Shown: piece by piece, positions 21,256 to 28,366 of the stretch
Layout: the number at the start of each line of letters is the position of its first letter
Numbering within the stretch: position 1 is the stretch's first letter
Position numbers and translations under genes: made by a program
Assembly (NCBI RefSeq): GCF_003001935.1
Contig: NZ_PVNG01000007.1
Coordinates: 124,001-188,000 of the forward strand
DNA length: 64,000 nucleotides
Direction of reading: 5' to 3'
From: Nonomuraea fuscirosea
GTDB taxonomy: Bacteria; Actinomycetota; Actinomycetes; Streptosporangiales; Streptosporangiaceae
The notes under the pieces: generated by a model
What the model saw: the letters and a program-made list of their open reading frames with translations, nothing else
Told to the model about the DNA's origin: nothing
The model's database searches: none

Positions 21256-22050
21256 ATGACCTTCGTACCTCCAGGCACCGGCTGGCCCGACGACCCCGCG
21301 ACCGCCGACACCCCCGTGGCGCTCGATCCGGCGGACGTGCGCCGCCTGGCCGCCGGGTCCGGCACCCTCGCCGAGCTCACGGCCGCGCAGTCGGTCTGCC
21401 GCGCGTGTCCCCGCCTGGTGGAGTGGCGCGAGGAGGTCGCGCGGGTGAAGCGGCGCGCGTTCGCGGACGAGACGTACTGGGGCCGTCCCGTTCCCGGATG
21501 GGGCGACGAGCGGCCGGGGATCCTGCTGGTCGGCCTGGCGCCGGCCGCCCACGGGGGCAACAGGACTGGGCGGATCTTCACCGGTGACAGGAGCGGCGAC
21601 TGGCTGTTCGCCTCCCTCCACCGCACCGGGCTGGCCGCGCAGGAGACCAGCACGTACGCGGGCGACGGCCAGCGCCTCATCGGCACCCGCGTGGTGGCCT
21701 CCGTGCGCTGCGCGCCGCCCGCGAACAAGCCGGCCCCGGAGGAGAAGGCCGCCTGCTTCCCGTGGATGGCCAGGGAGGTCGAGCTGGTCGCCCCGCACGT
21801 GAAGGTGATCGTGGCGCTCGGCGGGTACGCCTGGCAGGCCATGTGGCCGGCGCTCAAGGCCGCGGGTTACGAGCTGCCGCGCGCCCGCCCGCCGTTCGGC
21901 CACGGGGTGGAGCACGAGATCCGGCACGACGGGCGCCCCGTCACCCTGATCGGCTGCTACCACCCGAGCCAGCAGAACACCTTCACCGGCCGCGTCACCG
22001 CCCAGATGCTGGACGACGTCTTCGAAAGGGCCAGGTCACTGGCTGTGTGA
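21256..22050 (+). CDS. Family 5 uracil-DNA glycosylase (UdgB)
   Basis: 264-residue DNA repair enzyme excising uracil and some other deaminated bases. Motif A is GLAPAAHGGNRTGR (about residues 95-108), where family 5 has Ala instead of the Asp/Asn nucleophile side chain. Motif B appears as CYHPSQQNTFTGR (about 235-247). Four cysteines (CRACPRL at the N-terminus, CAPP and CFPW near 154-171) are placed for the 4Fe-4S cluster of this family. ATG start 18 bp after the preceding stop; it may share that transcript. Confidence 0.9.
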   Translation: MTFVPPGTGWPDDPATADTPVALDPADVRRLAAGSGTLAELTAAQSVCRACPRLVEWREEVARVKRRAFADETYWGRPVPGWGDERPGILLVGLAPAAHGGNRTGRIFTGDRSGDWLFASLHRTGLAAQETSTYAGDGQRLIGTRVVASVRCAPPANKPAPEEKAACFPWMAREVELVAPHVKVIVALGGYAWQAMWPALKAAGYELPRARPPFGHGVEHEIRHDGRPVTLIGCYHPSQQNTFTGRVTAQMLDDVFERARSLAV

Positions 22051-22100
22051 CGCGTCCCACCACGCCTGGATTGGATTCGCGGGGAGCCGCTGGCATATGC

Positions 22101-22118
22101 TTGTGAATGCTTTCACAA
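22101..22118. promoter_or_regulatory. Rex (NADH/NAD+ sensor) operator upstream of ndh
   Basis: TTGTGAATGCTTTCACAA matches the Rex operator consensus TTGTGAAN4TTCACAA at every fixed position. The inverted repeat extends one base further on each side and beyond to TGCTTGTGA/TCACAAGCA. It lies 28-45 bp before the chosen ndh ATG. In Streptomyces and Firmicutes, Rex leaves such sites when NADH/NAD+ is high. Confidence 0.85.
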
Positions 22119-22145
22119 GCACTCCACGAGGGATGGGGCCTCAGG

Positions 22146-23462
22146 ATGAACAAGCACATTTTGATCGTCGGCGGCGGGTACGTCGGCCTCTACACGGCGC
22201 TGCGGCTGCAGCGCAAACTCCACCGCGAGCTGCGCGGCGGAGAAGTCCGCATCACCGTCATCGACCCCCAGTCCTACATGACCTACCAGCCGTTCCTCCC
22301 CGAGGCCGCCGCGGGCAACCTGTCGCCGCGCCACATGGTGGCGCCGCTGCGGCGCATCCTGCCCAAGGTGCACATCCTCAACGGAACGGTGACCAAGGTC
22401 GACCACGCGGAGCGCACGGTCACCTTCCAGCCGGCCGAGGGCGAGCCGCGCCAGGTGGCCTACGACGTGATCGTGATGGCCGCCGGCTCGATCTCCCGCA
22501 CGCTGCCCATCCCCGGGCTCACCGACATCGGCATCGGCTTCAAGACCGTGGGCGAGGCCATCGCGCTGCGCAACCGCGTGCTGCACCTGCTCGACGTGGC
22601 GGAGTCGACCACCGACCCCGAGGTCAGGCGAAGGGCGCTGACGTTCGTGGTGGTCGGAGCCGGGTTCGCCGGCGTGGAGGCGCTGGCCGAGCTGGAGGAC
22701 ATGGCCAAGGACTCCACCCGCTACTACCGCAACATCACGCCCGCGGACATCCGCTGGGTGCTCGTCGAGGCCACCGAGCGGGTGCTGCCCGAGGTCGGTC
22801 CCGAGATGGGCAAGTGGACCCTTGAGCAGCTGCGCGAGCGCGGCATCGACGTCAAGCTCGGCACCCGCCTCGAGTCCTGCGAGGACGGTCACGTGGTGCT
22901 GTCGGACGGCTCGCGGTTCGACGCCGAGACGCTGGTGTGGACCGCCGGCGTCAAGCCCAGCCCCGTGGTCAACGACAGCGACCTGCCGCTCGACGAGCGC
23001 GGCCGGCTCAAGGCCACCGCCATGCTCACCGTGGCGGGCACGCCGGACGCCTTCACGGCGGGCGACGCCGCCGGGGTGCCGGACGTGACCAACCCCGGCC
23101 AGTACTGCGCCCCCAACGCCCAGCACGCGGTCCGCCAGGCCAAGGTGCTGGCCGACAACGTCGTCCGTCACCTTCGCGGGCAGGAACTGGTCGAATACCG
23201 CCACAAGTACGTCGGATCGGTGGCCGGTCTGGGCCTGCATCAGGGCGTCGCCAATGTCTATGGCGTCAAGCTTCGCGGATTCCCTGCGTGGTTCATGCAC
23301 CGGACCTACCATCTGTCGCGGGTGCCGACGCTGAACCGCAAGGTCCGTGTCGTCGTCGATTGGACCCTGGCCCTGTTCTTCAAGCGAGAGACGATCTCAC
23401 TGGGTGAGATGGAGCACCCGCGCGAGGGCTTCAGGGCCGCGGTGGCGACGACTCACCGCTAG
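22146..23462 (+). CDS. ndh: Type II NADH dehydrogenase
   Basis: 438-residue monotopic flavoprotein that passes electrons from NADH to menaquinone without pumping protons. The FAD loop is ILIVGGGYVGLYTALRL (residues 4-20). The NADH-binding loop is FVVVGAGFAGVEALAEL near 167-183, and VFTAGDAAGVPD-like FTAGDAAGVPD near 302-312 completes the FAD site. The C-terminal amphipathic region near 395-425 fits membrane association. The ATG at 22146 is chosen; an in-frame ATG at 22107 lies inside the Rex operator. A strong terminator follows the stop. Confidence 0.93.
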   Translation: MNKHILIVGGGYVGLYTALRLQRKLHRELRGGEVRITVIDPQSYMTYQPFLPEAAAGNLSPRHMVAPLRRILPKVHILNGTVTKVDHAERTVTFQPAEGEPRQVAYDVIVMAAGSISRTLPIPGLTDIGIGFKTVGEAIALRNRVLHLLDVAESTTDPEVRRRALTFVVVGAGFAGVEALAELEDMAKDSTRYYRNITPADIRWVLVEATERVLPEVGPEMGKWTLEQLRERGIDVKLGTRLESCEDGHVVLSDGSRFDAETLVWTAGVKPSPVVNDSDLPLDERGRLKATAMLTVAGTPDAFTAGDAAGVPDVTNPGQYCAPNAQHAVRQAKVLADNVVRHLRGQELVEYRHKYVGSVAGLGLHQGVANVYGVKLRGFPAWFMHRTYHLSRVPTLNRKVRVVVDWTLALFFKRETISLGEMEHPREGFRAAVATTHR

Positions 23463-23476
23463 CCCAGGTACGGCAG

Positions 23477-23506
23477 CGCCCCGGCGATCATCGCCGGGGC
23501 GTTTTT
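23477..23506 (+). terminator. Strong intrinsic terminator after ndh
   Basis: A perfect 11-bp stem CGCCCCGGCGA / TCGCCGGGGCG with a TCA loop is followed by five T residues, the textbook rho-independent form. Confidence 0.95.
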
Positions 23507-23541
23507 CGGCACCCCTGGCGCAAGCGGAAGGGGTACCACGG

Positions 23542-24054
23542 GTGAGTCTTTCAGCGGTCACCGTGCTCGGCGTTGACCGGCCGGGCGTGATCGCCGCAGT
23601 AACAGGTTCTCTCGCAGACTGCGGGTTGAACATCCGGGACTCGACCATGACGCTGCTCGGCGGCCACATCGCGATGATGCTGCTGGTGGCGGGCGAGCTG
23701 GACTCCGCCGAGTTGCTGAAACGTCTGGGGACGCCTGACCTGGTGATCAGCACCTCGGCGGTGGAGGCCCGCCGGCACTTCTGCGACGAGGGCGGAGGGC
23801 TCGGCTACGTGCTGACCGTGCACGGTCCCGACCGGCCGGGCATCATCTCGGCCATCAGCGCCGTGCTGGCCGACGACGGCGGCAACATCACGGGCATGAG
23901 CTCCAGGCTCAGCGGACGCCTGTACGTGCTCATCGCCGACGTCGAGCTGCCCAAGGACGTGGACGTGGCGGCGCTCATGCGCCGGCTGGCGGCCACGGGG
24001 GCGAGCCTCGACTCCGACATCACCTTCAGACCCGTAGAACCGGAACTGCTGTGA
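23542..24054 (+). CDS. Tandem ACT-domain protein (GcvR-like)
   Basis: 170 residues forming two ACT domains: VTVLGVDRPGVIAAVTGSL (about 6-24) and LTVHGPDRPGIISAISAVL (about 90-108). Each has the G-x-DRPG loop that binds amino acids. The architecture is that of glycine-cleavage repressor-like (GcvR) or SerB N-terminal regulatory proteins, with no attached catalytic domain. A role in sensing serine or glycine is inferred. GTG start with GGAAGGGG upstream. Its stop overlaps the next reading frame (GTGA). Confidence 0.8.
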   Translation: MSLSAVTVLGVDRPGVIAAVTGSLADCGLNIRDSTMTLLGGHIAMMLLVAGELDSAELLKRLGTPDLVISTSAVEARRHFCDEGGGLGYVLTVHGPDRPGIISAISAVLADDGGNITGMSSRLSGRLYVLIADVELPKDVDVAALMRRLAATGASLDSDITFRPVEPELL

Positions 24055-24071
24055 CAGGGCCGGGAGGAACG

Positions 24072-24575
24072 GTGCGCGCGGTGCTCGGCGCCCCGCACCC
24101 CCTCCTGTCCGCCGTGGCGGAACCGGTGGACCCGACCGAGCCCACGGTCGTGTCCGCCGCGGAGGACCTCCTGGCCACCCTGCGCGCGGAACGGGGGACG
24201 GCGGGGCTGGCCGCCCCCCAGATCGGCCTGAGCCTGCGCCTGATCGCCTTTGACGCCGGTCGCCACCCTAGAAGCCGGTCCTGGGCCGGAGAGCTCGTCC
24301 TGGCCAATCCACGGCTCGCGCGCGCGGCCCACTGGGACGAGGGCCGGGAGGGGTGCGCGTCCGTCGAGGGGCTCACGGCCGACGTCCGCCGTGCGACGCG
24401 TATCACCGTACATGGGCATTTGCCAGGCAGCGGCGAGGCGGTCACCATCGAAGCGGATGCGTTCGAAGCTCGTTGCATTCAGCACCAACTGGACCATCTA
24501 GACGGTCTACTCTTCTTGGACAGAGTCCCTGGAGCGCTATCACTTCACCGCAGACTTCACAGTTGTGGCGCCTGA
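24072..24575 (+). CDS. Peptide deformylase homologue with Glu-to-Gln change in the active site
   Basis: 167-residue member of the peptide deformylase family, which removes N-formyl groups from nascent proteins. Motif 1 GLAAPQIG is intact (residues 45-52). Motif 2 is EGCAS (93-97) with the metal Cys. Motif 3 reads HQLDH (138-142) instead of HExxH: both metal His remain but the general-base Glu is Gln139. Such a change abolishes deformylation in studied enzymes, so this may be a non-catalytic or altered paralogue. A GTG at 24072 with GGGAGGA upstream is preferred to GTG 24051. Base composition falls toward the 3' end. Confidence 0.8.
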   Translation: MRAVLGAPHPLLSAVAEPVDPTEPTVVSAAEDLLATLRAERGTAGLAAPQIGLSLRLIAFDAGRHPRSRSWAGELVLANPRLARAAHWDEGREGCASVEGLTADVRRATRITVHGHLPGSGEAVTIEADAFEARCIQHQLDHLDGLLFLDRVPGALSLHRRLHSCGA

Positions 24576-24612
24576 TGCGAAGTTGTGCTCCTCTGAACCA
24601 TGGTCCGTTTCG

Positions 24613-24618
24613 TATGAT
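24613..24618 (+). promoter_or_regulatory. -10 box of the tRNA gene
   Basis: TATGAT ends 6 bp before the mature tRNA start, which fits transcription beginning at or next to nucleotide 1. No good -35 is visible. Confidence 0.45.
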
Positions 24619-24624
24619 TGCGGC

Positions 24625-24697
24625 GCCCCCGTAGCCCAATGGCAGAGGCAAACCCCTTAAAAGGGTTGACGTGCGGGTTCGAATCCCGCCGGGGGCA
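24625..24697 (+). tRNA. tRNA with anticodon UAA (nominally Leu) but class I structure
   Basis: 73-nt cloverleaf. The acceptor stem is GCCCCCG / CGGGGGC with discriminator A. The D-arm is GCC/GGC with GG in the loop. The anticodon stem is AACCC/GGGTT with loop CTTAAAA, so the anticodon is TAA. The variable loop has only five bases (GACGT). The T-arm is GCGGG/CCCGC with loop TTCGAAT. CCA is not encoded. Bacterial leucine tRNAs are class II with a long variable arm, so this is not a standard tRNA-Leu although the anticodon reads UUA. The amino-acid identity is open. Confidence 0.85.
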
Positions 24698-25149
24698 CTT
24701 GCCATCTTCCCTGCCTTTGGGTCTCTGACCTGGAGGTTTACTGCGATCGTCGAACGGGCCCCGCCCGGCCCTTCTCCGCCGATATCGAGTTGTTATGGAG
24801 TTGGCCTGTCACCGGGCGGTCACTGCTGGTGGAGAGCCGGTGCCACCGGGGCTGAGGGGCCTGTCGGACGGGTGGGTAAGGTCTCGCTCACTGACTGTTG
24901 ATGTAGGCGCGCGTTTACCCGGCCGAGCGGTTTTCGTACGCACGACGATATTGACAACCCGTCCGGTTTCTGCTTTCTCCCGGCCTCGCCGGAGTTTCTT
25001 TCCGTGAATGGTTGACTACGCTTTACAACCGGCCCTTTTCGGCGCGGATAACGGGGTTAGTGAGCCCCGGCCCGCCCCGGCCCGATCGCCGCCTCCACCG
25101 CGGTCCCGTCCCGGTCCCTCTGCCGGCCCGATCTCCGCACGTCGCCGCC

Positions 25150-25171
25150 CGTCCGGGACCGGTCCCGGACG
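25150..25171. repeat. Perfect 22-bp palindrome
   Basis: CGTCCGGGACC is followed directly by its reverse complement with no spacer. It lies in the gene-free region 160 bp before the Bax-inhibitor-like gene. Confidence 0.85.
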
Positions 25172-25280
25172 CCGTGCTCCCGGCGGGTTTCCCCGGGGAC
25201 GGCGGCGGGGAACTTCGCGGCGGGACGGTTCGTTGTGAACGACGCCGAAGTCCCGAATGAACATCGATCTGAGCGTCTAG

Positions 25281-25311
25281 TTGACCAAGGTGCCGCCGCG
25301 CATCGTAGGCT
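25281..25311 (+). promoter_or_regulatory. Promoter of the Bax-inhibitor-like gene
   Basis: TTGACC (-35, 25281-25286) and TAGGCT (-10, 25306-25311) with a 19-bp spacer. Transcription would start about 14 bp before the ATG, just enough for the AGGAGG site. Confidence 0.4.
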
Positions 25312-25331
25312 CGGCGTCACAGGAGGCAGCG

Positions 25332-26126
25332 ATGGAGAGCAAGAACCCCGTATTCAGCAGGTCGCGGCAGCAGGCCGCGACGGGCTGGGCCGGCCCCAGT
25401 CCGTCCCCCGAGCATTTGCAGAACATGTACGACTCCCCGTCGTACGCACCCCCGGCCCGGCCGGCGTTCCGGGCCATGACGCTCGACGACGTCGTGGTCC
25501 GCGGGTTCATGACCCTGGGCACCCTCGTCGTGGCCGCGGCCGCGGCCTGGATCCTCGACGTGCCCCCGATGGTCGCCATCGGCGCGGCGGTCGTCGCGCT
25601 GATCCTCGGGTTGATCGCCTCGTTCACGATGAGCACCAACCCGGCGCTCATCCTGGGCTACGCCGCCTTCGAGGGCGTCTTCCTCGGCAAGATCAGCGCC
25701 GTCTTCGAGGGGATGATCAGCGGCATCGTGATGCAGGCGGTCCTCGGCACGGCGTTCGCCTTCGGCGCGGTGCTGACCGTCTACTCGCTGCGCATCGTGC
25801 GGGTCACCCCCAAACTGGTGAAGTTCACGGTCGCCGCCGCGATCGCCGCGCTCGGGCTGATCCTGGTCAACCTGCTCGTCGGCTTCTTCGTCGACGGCGG
25901 TCTCGGCCTGCGTACCGACAGCCCGATCGGCTGGATCTTCAGCGTCGTGATGATCCTGATCGGCTGCTTCTTCCTCCTGCTCGACTTCGACTCGATCGAG
26001 CAGGGCGTCAAGCAGGGCGCTCCCGACAAGTTCGCCTGGCAGTGCGCGTTCGGGCTGACGCTGAGCCTGGTCTGGATCTACCTGGAGGTGCTGCGGTTCA
26101 TCAGCTACTTCAGCAGTAGCGACTGA
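25332..26126 (+). CDS. Bax inhibitor-1 / YccA-like membrane protein
   Basis: 264-residue membrane protein of the Bax1-I superfamily (actinobacterial YccA-like group). The ~65-residue hydrophilic N-terminus is rich in Ser/Pro and is followed by seven hydrophobic helices, including VVAAAAAWILDVPPMVAIGA and LGYAAFEGVFLGKISAVFE, the latter a family signature. The C-terminal helix LSLVWIYLEVLRFISYF matches the family. Proposed roles are calcium/proton leak or modulation of membrane proteases; no function is proven for this branch. ATG chosen for the AGGAGG five bases upstream; an in-frame GTG further up lacks one. Confidence 0.85.
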   Translation: MESKNPVFSRSRQQAATGWAGPSPSPEHLQNMYDSPSYAPPARPAFRAMTLDDVVVRGFMTLGTLVVAAAAAWILDVPPMVAIGAAVVALILGLIASFTMSTNPALILGYAAFEGVFLGKISAVFEGMISGIVMQAVLGTAFAFGAVLTVYSLRIVRVTPKLVKFTVAAAIAALGLILVNLLVGFFVDGGLGLRTDSPIGWIFSVVMILIGCFFLLLDFDSIEQGVKQGAPDKFAWQCAFGLTLSLVWIYLEVLRFISYFSSSD

Positions 26127-26146
26127 CCCTCAGCGCTCGCGCTCAC

Positions 26147-26178
26147 AAGGGGCCTCGCCGTGACGGCGGGGCCCCTTT
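26147..26178 (+). terminator. Terminator after the Bax-inhibitor-like gene
   Basis: A 14-bp stem (AAGGGGCC-T-CGCCG with CGGCG-G-GGCCCCTT, one T-G wobble) closes on a TGA loop and ends in TTT. Confidence 0.9.
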
Positions 26179-26293
26179 CGCTGTGCGATCGAAGATCTAC
26201 CCGCCGTCACGAAATGATGCCTGGTTCAGGGCTTGCCATTCGCACGTCCGTGTTGCAGTGTCAAGCAAAGGACCTTAATCCGCGGAGGTGCCC

Positions 26294-26527
26294 ATGTCCT
26301 TGAACCACTCAATGGAGACGCAGACGAAGCTGATAGCAAGGGTCCCAACGATCACGGGACGCGAACTCCCCGAGTGGTTCCAAGCCATCGACAACGGCCC
26401 GTCGTTCCTGAGGTGTGACGAGCGGGCCAACTGGCTCGCCGACGAGCACGGGCTGACCCACGGCTACGCCGCCGCCATCGTCCACGAGCACGAGCGGCAC
26501 CGCCGTAACCGTATGGGCTTCATCTAA
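26294..26527 (+). CDS. Small DUF4287-type protein
   Basis: 77 residues. The segment ELPEWFQAIDN...NWLADEHGLTHGYAAAIVHEH follows the pattern of the DUF4287 domain, a short helical domain common in Actinobacteria and thought to bind a partner or nucleic acid; its role is unknown. ATG start with GGAGG five bases upstream. Single-gene unit with terminators on both sides. Confidence 0.7.
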   Translation: MSLNHSMETQTKLIARVPTITGRELPEWFQAIDNGPSFLRCDERANWLADEHGLTHGYAAAIVHEHERHRRNRMGFI

Positions 26528-26540
26528 GCCCAACCGCCCC

Positions 26541-26567
26541 CGCGCCCGTGCCGCAGGCACGGGCGCG
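26541..26567 (+). terminator. Hairpin terminator after the DUF4287 gene
   Basis: A perfect 12-bp stem CGCGCCCGTGCC / GGCACGGGCGCG with a GCA loop, followed by TCATCTT. T-tract weak. Confidence 0.75.
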
Positions 26568-26618
26568 TCATCTTGGGGGCCGTCATCATCGGGGCATCGA
26601 CCGCGTCATCATGAGGGC

Positions 26619-27026
26619 ATGGAAATCGACAAGGCCCTCGGCTTTCTCCGCGACAACCACCGTGCGGTCCTGCTGACCCGGCATCGCGACGGGCGCCCGC
26701 AGATGTCGCCGGTCACGGCAGGGGTGCAGGACGGTCACATCGTCATCAGCACCAGGGAGACCGCGGCCAAGGTGCGTAACGCCCGCCGCGACCCCCAGGT
26801 GTCGCTGTGCGTCTTCACCGACGGGTTCTTCGGCGACTGGATCCAGGTCGACGGCACCGCCGAGATCATCTCGCTGCCGGAGGCGATGGAGGCGCTGGTC
26901 ACGTACTACCGCGACATCTCCGGCGAGCACCCCGACTGGGACGACTACCGCGCGGCCATGGTCAGGGACCGCCGCGTCATCATGCGCCTCACGCCGGTGC
27001 ACGCCGGCCCCGACCGCCACGGCTGA
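26619..27026 (+). CDS. PPOX-class (split-barrel) F420- or flavin-dependent oxidoreductase
   Basis: 135-residue split beta-barrel protein. ALGFLRDNHRAVLLTRHRDGRPQMSPVT is the typical N-terminal strand pair of pyridoxamine-5'-phosphate-oxidase-like enzymes (key part HRAVLLTRHRDGRP). TREPTAxK-like STRETAAKVRNARRDPQVSL contacts the cofactor, and WIQVDGTAEII continues the barrel. In actinomycetes this size class often uses F420 to reduce quinones or unsaturated compounds, but FMN or heme cannot be excluded. ATG start; monocistronic, facing the convergent thiolase gene. Confidence 0.8.
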   Translation: MEIDKALGFLRDNHRAVLLTRHRDGRPQMSPVTAGVQDGHIVISTRETAAKVRNARRDPQVSLCVFTDGFFGDWIQVDGTAEIISLPEAMEALVTYYRDISGEHPDWDDYRAAMVRDRRVIMRLTPVHAGPDRHG

Positions 27027-27075
27027 CCGGCCGGCGGCCGGGTCGCGTTCCAGCGCCCCGGCCGCGCGCCGTGCC

Positions 27076-28293
27076 TCAGCTCAGGCGCTCGAGCACCATC
27101 GCCATGCCCTGGCCGCCGCCCACGCACATCGTCTCCAGGCCGATGCTCTTGTCGTGGTGCTGCAGGCTGTTGATGAGTGTCGAGGTGATCCGCGCGCCGG
27201 TCATCCCGAACGGGTGCCCGACCGCGATCGCCCCGCCGTTGACGTTGAGCCGGTCGAGGTCGATGCCGAGCTCCCGGTAGGAGGGGATCACCTGGGCGGC
27301 GAACGCCTCGTTGATCTCCACCAGGTCGACGTCGTCGATCGCCATGCCGGCCCGCGACAGCGCCATCTTCGACGCCTCGACCGGCCCGAGCCCCATGATC
27401 TCGGGCGACAGCCCGGTGACGCCGGTGGAGACGATCCTGGCCAGCGGCGTGATGCCCAGCTCGGCGGCCTTGACGTCGCTCATGATGACGACGGCCGCGG
27501 CCCCGTCGTTGAGCGCGCAGCAGTTGCCCGCCGTGACCGTGCCGTCGGGGCGGAAGACGGGGGCGAGCGAGGCGACCTTCTCGTACGTGGTGCCCGCCCT
27601 GGGCCCGTCGTCCTTGCTCACCACGGTGCCGTCGGGCAGGGTCGCCGGCGTGATGTCCTTCTGCCAGAACCCGTCGGCCAGCGCCTTCTCGGCCAGGTTC
27701 TGCGACCGTACGCCGAACTCGTCCTGCTCCTGGCGGGAGACGCCCTTGAGCTGGGCCACGTTCTCGGCCGTCTGCCCCATGGCGATGTAGACGTCGGGGA
27801 CGGCGTCGTCCGCCCGCGGGTCGTGCCAGGTGCGGCCGCCCTCGCCGAACGCCTTCGTCCGGGCGCCCGCGTCCAGGAAGACGGGGTTGTGTGTCTCGGG
27901 CAGGGAGTCGGAGTTGCCCTTGACGAACCGGGACACGGTCTCGACCCCGGCCGAGACGAACACGTCGCCCTCGCCCGCCTTGATCGCGTGGAAGGCCATC
28001 CTGGTGGTCTGCAGCGACGAGGAGCAGTAGCGGGTCACGGTGGTGCCGGGCACGTCGTCGAGCCCCAGCATCACCGCCACCACCCGGGCCATGTTGAAGC
28101 CCTGCTCGCCTCCCGGCAGGCCGCATCCCAGCATGATGTCCTCGATCGAGGACGGGTCGAGCTGGGGCACTTTGGCCAGCGCCGCCTGGATCATCTGCAC
28201 GGTCAGGTCGTCGGGCCTGATCTCCTTCAGCGAACCCTTGAAGGCTCGTCCGATCGGGGAACGCGCGGTTGCGACGATGACTGCCTCGGGCAT
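27076..28293 (-). CDS. Acetyl-CoA C-acetyltransferase / 3-ketoacyl-CoA thiolase
   Basis: 405-residue thiolase acting in beta-oxidation or acetoacetyl-CoA metabolism. The nucleophile Cys lies in TVTRYCSSSLQTTRMAF (about residues 83-99). The catalytic His is in VNGGAIAVGHPFGMTGAR (near 350-367) and the second Cys in MCVGGGQGMAMV near the C-terminus. The ATG gives MPEAVIVATARSPIGRAF, the standard opening. A dyad (GAACT-N7-AGTTC) lies in its promoter region. It is not in an obvious operon. Confidence 0.93.
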   Translation of the reverse strand: MPEAVIVATARSPIGRAFKGSLKEIRPDDLTVQMIQAALAKVPQLDPSSIEDIMLGCGLPGGEQGFNMARVVAVMLGLDDVPGTTVTRYCSSSLQTTRMAFHAIKAGEGDVFVSAGVETVSRFVKGNSDSLPETHNPVFLDAGARTKAFGEGGRTWHDPRADDAVPDVYIAMGQTAENVAQLKGVSRQEQDEFGVRSQNLAEKALADGFWQKDITPATLPDGTVVSKDDGPRAGTTYEKVASLAPVFRPDGTVTAGNCCALNDGAAAVVIMSDVKAAELGITPLARIVSTGVTGLSPEIMGLGPVEASKMALSRAGMAIDDVDLVEINEAFAAQVIPSYRELGIDLDRLNVNGGAIAVGHPFGMTGARITSTLINSLQHHDKSIGLETMCVGGGQGMAMVLERLS

Positions 28294-28321
28294 GGCCCCT
28301 CCTCTGTCGGCGCTAATAGTA

Positions 28322-28338
28322 GAACTATATTCCAGTTC
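28322..28338. promoter_or_regulatory. Dyad in the thiolase promoter region
   Basis: GAACT (28322-28326) and AGTTC (28334-28338) with a 7-bp AT-rich spacer, 29-45 bp upstream of the thiolase ATG. It is broadly reminiscent of TetR-type fatty-acid or sterol repressor sites, but short. Confidence 0.3.
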
Positions 28339-28366
28339 CCCGCGCAAGGCCCGCCGACCCCATCGC

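Larger units (their letters stand above)
24698..25331. other. Gene-free 634-bp region
   Basis: Short open frames here have no ribosome-binding sites, no family features and unusual composition, so I call no gene. The left two thirds are clearly less GC-rich than the flanks and contain TTGACA at 24951 and TTGACT at 25012. The right third is very GC-rich and holds a perfect 22-bp palindrome at 25150. A small RNA or long 5' control region is possible; a promoter for the next gene lies at the right end. Confidence 0.5.

Noticed and set aside
22107..22145. Earlier ATG for ndh
   Set aside because: It lies inside the Rex operator, and the flavin-binding start of the family matches the ATG at 22146.
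24442..24705. Antisense reading frame across the tRNA (ends ...PLPLGYGG)
   Set aside because: It is the complementary strand of the tRNA; peptides of this type are well-known spurious annotations.
24795..25260. Several 70-80-codon frames in the gene-free region
   Set aside because: No ribosome-binding sites, overlapping in several frames, no recognisable features.
24576..25331. Genomic island inserted at the tRNA
   Set aside because: No integrase, no duplicated tRNA 3' end seen downstream within the window, and housekeeping-type genes continue on both sides.
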